Translations under genes and position numbers: made by a program
Part shown: piece by piece, positions 4,870-9,793 of the stretch
Position numbering within the stretch: position 1 is the stretch's first letter
Layout of the letters: the number at the start of each line of letters is the position of its first letter
Notes under the pieces: model-generated
The model's database searches: none
Seen by the model: only the letters and a program-made list of their open reading frames with translations
Told to the model about the DNA's origin: nothing
Source: Actinomycetes bacterium
GTDB taxonomy: Bacteria; Actinomycetota; Actinomycetes; Actinomycetales; Cellulomonadaceae
Reading direction: 5' to 3'
Length of the DNA: 9,793 nt
NCBI GenBank assembly: GCA_023389545.1
Contig: JAEWEI010000017.1
Coordinates: forward strand, 1-9,793

Positions 4870-7127
4870 GCGGGCCTCGGGAGGAGCCGGCCACGTTGCG
4901 CGGCGCGCGCGGCGTGATCGCGTCTGCACTGGTGGGCGCGTCCGTGTGCGGCGGGCTGCTGGCCGTCCGCCAGCTGATCGCGACGGGCCCCTGGCTCGGG
5001 ACGGCCGTGATGGTCGTCGTCCTGCTCACCGCGCTGACCGCCGGGGTGCGCGCCGTGACCCGCCGCTGGTGGGTCCCCACCCTCGTCGGCGCCGTTGCGA
5101 CGGCGCTCGGGATCCTCATCGCCTACGGCGGGCCCCCCGGCCGCCTCCAGCTCATCCCCGACCTCGACTCCGTGGACCGGGTCGTCGCGATGTCCCGGGT
5201 GGCCCTGGACTTGGTCAACTCGTCGTTCGTGCCGTTGCAGTCCTCGCGTCCCATCGTGCTGCTGGTGGTGGCGGGCGCGGCGCTGCTCCTGCTCGGCGTC
5301 GACCTCGTGGCGCTGGGCCTTGGCGCGCCCGCGTGGTCGGGGCTGGTGCTGCTCATCGTGTGGATCCCCGGGATCGTCCTGGGCACGCCCGCCTCGGGAT
5401 CGGCCCTCGTGGTCACGGCGGTGCCCTACCTGCTGCTGCTCGCGCTCTCCGCCACGCCAGCCACTCCGGGCCCCGGCGCCGCCCGTCGAGCCTTCGGCGC
5501 GGTCACGGCGGCAGTGGCCGTCGTGGTGGCAGCGCTCGTCGTCGCGCCGCTGCTCTCCCCCGCTCCCGGCTGGGCCGCCCTGGAGCTTCCCCGCCTGGGC
5601 TCCGGCTCTGTGGGCCCTGTCCGGCTCGACGACTCCTTGGACATGCGCGACAGCCTGGGCCCACGCTCCGAGCAGGTGGTGCTGCGCTACACGGTGGACG
5701 AGGCGCCCGGCGGCGCCTCCACAACGGAGACGTCGGCACTGGGACGGCCCACGCTCGTCGCCGACGCCAAGACCATCGGCCCGCTGCGCGCCTTCACGCT
5801 GCGTGACTTCGACGGGCGGACGTGGGAGCACGCCTCGGCCGCCGAGCTGGAGCCGTGGGACTCCGACACGCTCCTCAGCTCCGACCCCCGCACGCACGGC
5901 GGCGCGCCGGATGCGACCGAGGGACTGCTCGCCAACGTCGACGTCGTGGTGGGCGGCCTGCGGGAGGACAAGCTGCCCGTGAGCACGTTCCCCCGCACCG
6001 TGCAGGTCGCCGGGCCGTGGCTCTACGACGCCGAGCACGACGAGGTGGTCGGCGACCGGAGCACCCGCACCGGGATGGACTATTCGATGACCGTCCAGGT
6101 GCCCGAGCTCACGGCGGACACGCTCCGCGCGGCGCCCCCGGCGGCCGACCCCGCCCTCGACCCCTATCTCACCGCGCCCCAGACCGACCACGCGCAGGAC
6201 GTCGCCAACCTCGCCGCCGAGGTCACCGCCGGCGCCACCGGCGCCTTCGAGCAGGCCATGGCCCTGCAGACCTGGTTCCGCAACCCGCAGAACTTCGCTT
6301 ACGACACCCGGGTCGAGCCGGCGACGTCGGCGGACTCGGTGTGGGACTTCCTGGAGAGCAAGCGGGGGTATTGCGTGCAGTACGCCACCTCGATGGCGAT
6401 CATGGCGCGGACCCTGGGCATCCCCGCACGGGTGGGCGTGGGCTTCCTGCCCGGGACGCTCACGGCCGACGACGAGTACGTCATCACTGGCCGGCAGTCG
6501 CACGCCTGGCCCGAGCTCTACTTCCCGAACGTCGGCTGGGTGCGGTTCGAGCCGACGCCTGCCGTGCAGACGGGGACGCCGCCGCGGTGGAGCGATCCGC
6601 TCGTCGTGGCGCCCGCCACCTCGGCACCGACTGCGCAACCCGTGGTCCCCTCCGCCCCCGCGCCCACCGCGACCAGCACGGCCGCCCCGCGCGAAGGGGT
6701 GCCTGCGCCCGAGGTCGACGAGGCCGAGATCCCGCGCGCCCTGGTGGCGCCTGTCGCCGGGATCGCGCTCGCCCTCCTCCTGGGCGCCGTGGTGATGGTC
6801 CGGCGACGCTCCGCACGGGTGGCGCACCGCAACGCCGAGGACGCGTGGACCTGGCTCCGCGGGCGGCTCCGGCGCGTGCCGATCACCTGGTCGGACGCGC
6901 GGACCCCCCGACAGGCTGCGGCGCTCATTCGGGCGCGGGCAGCGGAGGTCCGTGGGGAGCCCCTCGACGCGGCCGCCGACGACGCGTTGACCAGCCTCAC
7001 CCTTGCTGTCGAGCGGGGCCGTTACGCCCCCGACCCGGGGCAGGACTCAGCGGAGGACGTGCACCGGTGGGCGCACGAGGTGCTCGACGGCGTGACTGCG
7101 GAGGCCACGAGCGACTCGCGGGCCTGA
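4866..7127 (+). CDS. TgpA-type membrane transglutaminase-like protein
   Basis: This encodes a 753-residue membrane protein with the TgpA layout. Six or seven transmembrane helices lie between residues about 14 and 230 (TgpA_N/DUF3488). A large extracytoplasmic part carries a transglutaminase core at about 430-565. A Pro/Ala/Thr-rich linker leads to one more helix at about 628-645, then a cytoplasmic DUF4129-like tail containing AWTWLRGRLRRVPITWSDAR and ERGRYAP. Catalytic residues visible are C503 in KRGYCVQYATSMA and H546 in RQSHAWPELYFP. The third position, 16 residues after the His, is Glu (E562 in RFEPTP) where the canonical triad has Asp. The GTG start overlaps the DUF58 stop (GTGA), and only a weak GGGA precedes it, so expression probably depends on coupling. 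The substrate is unknown; envelope proteins or peptidoglycan-linked peptides are guesses from location. Confidence 0.92.
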   Translation: MSGPREEPATLRGARGVIASALVGASVCGGLLAVRQLIATGPWLGTAVMVVVLLTALTAGVRAVTRRWWVPTLVGAVATALGILIAYGGPPGRLQLIPDLDSVDRVVAMSRVALDLVNSSFVPLQSSRPIVLLVVAGAALLLLGVDLVALGLGAPAWSGLVLLIVWIPGIVLGTPASGSALVVTAVPYLLLLALSATPATPGPGAARRAFGAVTAAVAVVVAALVVAPLLSPAPGWAALELPRLGSGSVGPVRLDDSLDMRDSLGPRSEQVVLRYTVDEAPGGASTTETSALGRPTLVADAKTIGPLRAFTLRDFDGRTWEHASAAELEPWDSDTLLSSDPRTHGGAPDATEGLLANVDVVVGGLREDKLPVSTFPRTVQVAGPWLYDAEHDEVVGDRSTRTGMDYSMTVQVPELTADTLRAAPPAADPALDPYLTAPQTDHAQDVANLAAEVTAGATGAFEQAMALQTWFRNPQNFAYDTRVEPATSADSVWDFLESKRGYCVQYATSMAIMARTLGIPARVGVGFLPGTLTADDEYVITGRQSHAWPELYFPNVGWVRFEPTPAVQTGTPPRWSDPLVVAPATSAPTAQPVVPSAPAPTATSTAAPREGVPAPEVDEAEIPRALVAPVAGIALALLLGAVVMVRRRSARVAHRNAEDAWTWLRGRLRRVPITWSDARTPRQAAALIRARAAEVRGEPLDAAADDALTSLTLAVERGRYAPDPGQDSAEDVHRWAHEVLDGVTAEATSDSRA

Positions 7128-7151
7128 GCGCCACGATGCCCCGGGCCATGA

Positions 7152-7197
7152 GGCCACGCCCGTGTGGCCACCGTCCGACGTAACTGGAGGGCCACAC
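7152..7197. terminator. Probable bidirectional hairpin terminator between convergent operons
   Basis: Two overlapping perfect stems are possible: GGCCAC (7152-7157) with GTGGCC (7164-7169) over a 6-base loop, or GTGTGGCC (7162-7169) with GGCCACAC (7190-7197) over a 20-base loop. They lie in the 79-base gap where tgpA and the DUF3040 gene converge. There is no T-run, as is common in high-GC actinobacteria, so the terminator role is inferred from location. Confidence 0.45.
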
Positions 7198-7206
7198 CGC
7201 TGGAGC

Positions 7207-7590
7207 TCAGCGGCCGCCCTGGTCGCGGCGGTGCTGCCACCGCTCCTCGAGTCGGCTCATGAAACCCGCCTGACGGCGCGGGGAGCTGGCCTGCTTCGCC
7301 TTGGTGGCGGTCGCGGCGCCTGCGGGCTCCTTCGAGGCCCCCTGCGAGAACCCGAAGGCCACCGCCCCGAACATGATGACGAAGCCCAGGACCCCGACCC
7401 AGGCCAGGCGCGTCGCCGCGCCTGCGACCAGCATCAGAAGACCTGCGACAGCCACCGCGCTCGCGAGGACGTAGCGGCCGACCGGCCGCCTGCCACGTGA
7501 GGCCAGAGTGTTCGCGAGTCTGGGGTCGTCAGATGTGAGCTGCCGCTCCATCTGTTCCAGTACGCGCTGCTCGTACTCGGACAGAGGCAT
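7207..7590 (-). CDS. DUF3040 small membrane protein
   Basis: This encodes a 127-residue protein of the actinobacterial DUF3040 family. It opens with the family hallmark MPLSEYEQRVLEQMERQL, continues with DDPRLANTL, then has two hydrophobic segments (about YVLASAVAVAGLLMLVAGAA and LAWVGVLGFVIMFGAVAFGF) and a basic tail. I chose the ATG at 7590 because the family normally begins at MPLSE; an in-frame ATG at 7620 would add ten residues unlike the family. Upstream, TACGGGGG occurs twice at a 10-base period and the nearer copy can act as the ribosome site. The first 62 bases overlap the 3' end of dinB in another frame, so the gene is either read from the dinB transcript or from a promoter inside dinB. 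Molecular function is unknown. Confidence 0.88.
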   Translation of the reverse strand: MPLSEYEQRVLEQMERQLTSDDPRLANTLASRGRRPVGRYVLASAVAVAGLLMLVAGAATRLAWVGVLGFVIMFGAVAFGFSQGASKEPAGAATATKAKQASSPRRQAGFMSRLEERWQHRRDQGGR

Positions 7591-8896
7591 TACTACCCCC
7601 GTACTCCCCCGTAGAGACATCTTTCGACAAGGATAGTTCCCCGGCGACGAAGTCGGTAGTCGAGTCCCGCGCCCGTGGAGGCGGAATCGACCCCACCGCG
7701 ATGGCGGAGCGGCCGAAACGCCCGCGAACCAGGTCCATCGCCCGCTCCGCGTCGCGACGCGCCGTGCTGTTCTCGGCCACCGCCTCCTCGAGCGTCGGCT
7801 GCTGGACGGTCGACGCCGCGGGGCTCAGCCCCTCAGCGCGCACTCCCACGAGCCGGACCGGGAGCCCGCCGAGGTCGACGCCAGCCAGGAGCGCGCGGGC
7901 GGACAGGTACACCTCCCGCGCGACATCAGTAGGAGTGGCGAGCGTGCGCGACCGCGTGAGCGTGCGGAAGTCCGACGTGCGGACCTTGAGGCTGACCGTG
8001 CGCGCGACGAGCGAGTGCGCCCGCAACCGCCCGGCACAGCGGTCCGCGAGCTCCAGCACCTTCGCCTCCACCACCGACAGGTCGTGGACGTCCACATCGA
8101 ACGTCTCCTCGGCGCCAATGCTCTTCTCCTCGCGCCCCGGCTGGACGGGCCGGGGGTCCCGTCCCCAGGCGAGGTCGTGCAGATGGGCGCCCGCGACCCG
8201 GCCCACCGCGCGCTGGATGGTCTGGACATCGCTGTCCGCGAGCTCGGCGACGGTACGCACACCCCAGCGGGCGAGCGCAGCCTCGGTCGCCTCGCCCACC
8301 CCCCACAGGGCGCCGACCGGCAGCGTGCGGAGGTAATCGACTGTGGCGGACTTCGGCACCAGCAGGACGCCGTCCGGCTTCGCGTGCCCCGACGCCAGCT
8401 TGGCGACGAACTTCGTCGCGGCGATCCCCACCGAGCAGGTGATGCCGAACTCGGCGCGCACATCACGGCGAATCTGCGCGGCGATGCGGGTGGGCGGGCC
8501 CAGCCGGCGCCGGGCGCCCGCCACGTCCAGGAACGCCTCGTCGACGCTCACCTGCTCGACGAGCGTGGTGACGTCGCGCAGGATGCGCATCACGCCCGCG
8601 GAGACCGCCCCGTACGCCTTGTGGTCGGGCGGCACGACGACCGCCTGCGGGCACATCCGTCGCGCCAACGCCATCGGCATCGCCGAGTGGACGCCGTAGG
8701 CGCGCGCCTCATAGGTGGCGGCGAGCACCACCCCGCGCTGCTCGCCGCCCACCACCACGGGAAGTCCCCGCAGTTGCGGTCGGCGGGCGAGCTCCACCGA
8801 GGCGAAGAACGCGTCCATGTCGACATGCAGGATGGACGCGCCATCCTCGTCGTCCCCCCAGTCACGGCGCCCAGTGGGGCGCGGTCCACGGCTCAT
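7529..8896 (-). CDS. dinB: DNA polymerase IV (Y-family translesion polymerase)
   Basis: This encodes a 455-residue Y-family polymerase that copies past damaged bases at the cost of fidelity. The palm holds ILHVDMDAFFASVE (22-35) with metal ligand D26 and the bulky F31 at the steric-gate position that excludes ribonucleotides. SVDEAFLD supplies D119 and E120. CSVGIAATKFVAKLAS, the thumb helix-hairpin-helix (LPVGALWGVGEATEAALARW) and the little-finger region with EKSIGAEETF and VSLKVRTSDFRTLTRSRTL follow. A tail of nearly 60 residues follows GRFGR; GELSLSKD (419-426) within it only loosely resembles a beta-clamp-binding peptide. The ATG at 8896 overlaps the HEPN gene stop (ATGA) and the family match begins soon after. 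The frame runs open further upstream, but that part lies within the HEPN gene. The operon is preceded by a LexA box. Confidence 0.95.
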   Translation of the reverse strand: MSRGPRPTGRRDWGDDEDGASILHVDMDAFFASVELARRPQLRGLPVVVGGEQRGVVLAATYEARAYGVHSAMPMALARRMCPQAVVVPPDHKAYGAVSAGVMRILRDVTTLVEQVSVDEAFLDVAGARRRLGPPTRIAAQIRRDVRAEFGITCSVGIAATKFVAKLASGHAKPDGVLLVPKSATVDYLRTLPVGALWGVGEATEAALARWGVRTVAELADSDVQTIQRAVGRVAGAHLHDLAWGRDPRPVQPGREEKSIGAEETFDVDVHDLSVVEAKVLELADRCAGRLRAHSLVARTVSLKVRTSDFRTLTRSRTLATPTDVAREVYLSARALLAGVDLGGLPVRLVGVRAEGLSPAASTVQQPTLEEAVAENSTARRDAERAMDLVRGRFGRSAIAVGSIPPPRARDSTTDFVAGELSLSKDVSTGEYGGSNASVRVRAARTGTDGAAAHI

Positions 8897-9342
8897 GACG
8901 CGCGTGCGGCGAGCAGGGAGGCCCCGGCCGCGTCGGCGGCGCCTGCCTCGGCCTCGACGAGCGCGCGCACCGCGTCGAGGAAGTCCTCGGCCGCGCAGAC
9001 CGCCTCCTCCGCCCGCGCAGGGGTCACGATGTCGAAGCGACCGGCCTCGACCGCGGAGCGCAGCGACGCGCCCGCGGCGAAATACCCGCTCCACCGCTGC
9101 ACCTCGGGGGCCACGACGTCGAGCATCTCCCAGACCGTCCGGGGTGGGCGACGACCGCCGGGCCGGCCGCGCGCCGCGAGCAGCGCCGCGCCGGCTCGCA
9201 CCGCGGCGAGGTGGCCATGAGAGAGCCGCTCCCACGGCTCGGAGGAGAACTGCGCCGCCAGCAACTCGGCGTCCGCTCGCTGAAGCAGCCCTTCGGCTGG
9301 TCCCGCGAGACCGACCGAGAGACGGGAATGGATGGCGTTCAT
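8893..9342 (-). CDS. SAV_6107-type HEPN domain protein
   Basis: This encodes a 149-residue, mostly helical protein resembling the actinobacterial SAV_6107-type HEPN family. Recognisable parts are LSHGHLAAVRAGAALLAARG (about residues 41-60), VWEMLDVVAPEVQRWSGYFA and EEAVCAAEDFLDAVRALVE. HEPN domains are often RNases with an RxxxxH motif; I see no clear RxxxxH here, so activity is uncertain and it may be a non-catalytic or binding member. The ATG at 9342 has an excellent ribosome site (GAGGAGGT at 9351-9358, eight bases away). The frame stays open to 9474, but that longer form would cross the promoter and LexA box. The stop overlaps the dinB ATG, so the two proteins are probably made together after DNA damage. 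Confidence 0.82.
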   Translation of the reverse strand: MNAIHSRLSVGLAGPAEGLLQRADAELLAAQFSSEPWERLSHGHLAAVRAGAALLAARGRPGGRRPPRTVWEMLDVVAPEVQRWSGYFAAGASLRSAVEAGRFDIVTPARAEEAVCAAEDFLDAVRALVEAEAGAADAAGASLLAARAS

Positions 9343-9368
9343 CCGACCGCACCTCCTCTGCTCCACAC

Positions 9369-9398
9369 AGTATCGAACACCTGTTCGATACCCGTCAA
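9369..9398 (-). promoter_or_regulatory. Promoter of the HEPN-dinB operon
   Basis: On the minus strand TTGACG (9398-9393), an 18-base spacer and GATACT (9374-9369) form a good sigma-70-type promoter. The start of transcription would fall near 9362, giving a leader of about 20 bases that carries the GAGGAGGT ribosome site. The spacer is filled by the LexA box, so repressor binding would exclude RNA polymerase. Confidence 0.7.
9370..9391. promoter_or_regulatory. LexA (SOS) box
   Basis: The core TCGAACACCTGTTCGA (9373-9388) matches the actinobacterial LexA consensus TCGAAC-N4-GTTCGA perfectly. The symmetry extends to 10-base arms, GTATCGAACA and TGTTCGATAC, around a central CC. It lies between the -35 and -10 of the HEPN-dinB promoter. 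It also lies about 17 bases upstream of the first possible start of the divergent plus-strand gene, which it may influence too. Confidence 0.93.
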
Positions 9399-9407
9399 CC
9401 CCGTACC

Positions 9408-9793
9408 GTGGTCCCCGTGGCTTCCCGTGAACGCTCGGGGCGACGACCCCCACCATCCCACCGCCTACCGACACGCACGCCCTGGCCTGAGGGCCCGCTG
9501 CGCATCCCGACGGGCACTGTCGAGCTCGTGCGGTCCGCCGACGACCCCTCAGGCGTCACTGTCCTGGTCAACGGCGTGCCCAGCTCGCACCTGGATCTCG
9601 AGGACCCCTCGCGGCTCTCCTTCGAGTACATGCAGCAGATGGCGGTGATGCTCGGCCACGCCGCACCGGCCGGGGCCCCGCTGGCCGTCGTCCACCTCGG
9701 CGCGGCAGGCTGCGCCCTCGCGCGCCACGTCCACGCAGGCAGGCCCGGGTCCCGGCAGATCGCCGTCGAGCTCGACACCGCACTGCCGGAGCA
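9408..9793 (+). CDS. Spermidine-synthase-like SAM-binding protein (5' part)
   Basis: Read from GTG at 9408 the frame is open to the window edge (128 codons). After an Arg/Pro-rich start it contains LVNGVPSSHLDLEDPSRL, then SFEYMQQMAVML and VVHLGAAGCALARHVHAGRP, then IAVELD. These resemble the beta-rich N-terminal part and the first SAM-binding motif (glycine loop followed by an acidic residue) of spermidine synthase-like proteins. Many actinobacterial homologues are not proven polyamine enzymes, so the substrate should be left open. The start is uncertain: there is no clear ribosome site for GTG 9408 or GTG 9417. TACCGT at 9404-9409 would be a -10 placing a transcript start at 9417, which would fit a leaderless mRNA. 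The gene diverges from the HEPN-dinB operon across the LexA box. Confidence 0.8.
   Translation, partial: MVPVASRERSGRRPPPSHRLPTRTPWPEGPLRIPTGTVELVRSADDPSGVTVLVNGVPSSHLDLEDPSRLSFEYMQQMAVMLGHAAPAGAPLAVVHLGAAGCALARHVHAGRPGSRQIAVELDTALPE

Noticed and set aside
4017..6827. A 936-codon minus-strand open frame opposite the DUF58 and tgpA genes
   Set aside because: Its protein is a His/Arg/Gly-rich mixture with no family features, as expected opposite a high-GC gene, while the plus-strand genes carry clear motifs.
7591..7620. Ten-residue longer DUF3040 protein starting at 7620
   Set aside because: The family begins at MPLSE, and the extra residues are encoded by the repeat that serves as ribosome site.
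8897..9352. 152-codon upstream extension of the dinB frame
   Set aside because: It lies inside the HEPN gene and is an Arg/Gly/Ala-rich shadow. The DinB family match starts shortly after ATG 8896.
9343..9474. Longer HEPN protein starting at 9474
   Set aside because: The added 44 residues would be coded by the promoter and LexA box and part of the divergent gene. ATG 9342 has an excellent ribosome site.
1..9793. Signs of a mobile island, defence system, CRISPR or prophage
   Set aside because: Composition is even throughout, genes are conserved actinobacterial housekeeping and regulatory genes, and no integrase, transposase, att-like repeat or spacer array is visible. The lone HEPN protein pairs with dinB, not with a toxin-antitoxin partner.

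Overview
The window is very GC-rich DNA (visibly above 70% G+C) from an actinobacterium. Gene content and order (mraZ-rsmH-ftsL-ftsI beside a MoxR/DUF58/TgpA operon, DUF3040, SAV_6107-type HEPN, DinB) suggest the Micrococcales, with a Cellulomonas-like family my best guess from memory rather than from any search. All genes look intact. I see no insertion sequence, phage gene, CRISPR array, tRNA or rRNA. It reads as stable chromosome, and the interest lies mainly in its regulatory DNA.

Layout. (1) 1-2211, minus strand: the head of the division and cell wall (dcw) cluster, read mraZ -> rsmH -> ftsL -> start of ftsI/pbp. The last three genes are joined by two 4-base ATGA overlaps, and a hairpin sits in the 203-base gap between mraZ and rsmH. 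(2) 2212-2632: a 421-base divergent control region. It holds a three-unit MraZ-box array facing mraZ, two weaker look-alike pairs facing the other way, and two perfect inverted repeats. (3) 2633-7127, plus strand: a tight three-gene operon of a MoxR AAA+ ATPase, a DUF58 protein and a large membrane transglutaminase of the TgpA type. The junctions overlap by 1 and 4 bases. (4) 7128-7206: a short convergent gap with a probable hairpin terminator. (5) 7207-9342, minus strand: read SAV_6107-type HEPN gene -> dinB (DNA polymerase IV) -> DUF3040 membrane protein. The first two are coupled by an ATGA overlap, and the DUF3040 gene starts inside the end of dinB. (6) 9343-9407: a divergent promoter region with a textbook actinobacterial LexA (SOS) box lying between a -35 and a -10. 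(7) 9408-9793, plus strand: the start of a spermidine-synthase-like gene that runs off the window.

How the genes work together. The left half is cell-envelope biology: MraZ is the dcw regulator, RsmH modifies 16S rRNA, and FtsL and FtsI are divisome proteins. The divergent MoxR/DUF58/TgpA set is a common actinobacterial membrane module of unproven function. The MraZ-like repeats near moxR raise the possibility that MraZ controls both sides. The right half is DNA-damage tolerance: a LexA box controls a HEPN protein and the translesion polymerase DinB as one unit. The observations most worth checking are that SOS promoter, the second MraZ-like site upstream of moxR, and the hairpin before rsmH, which resembles the actinobacterial mraW RNA motif.
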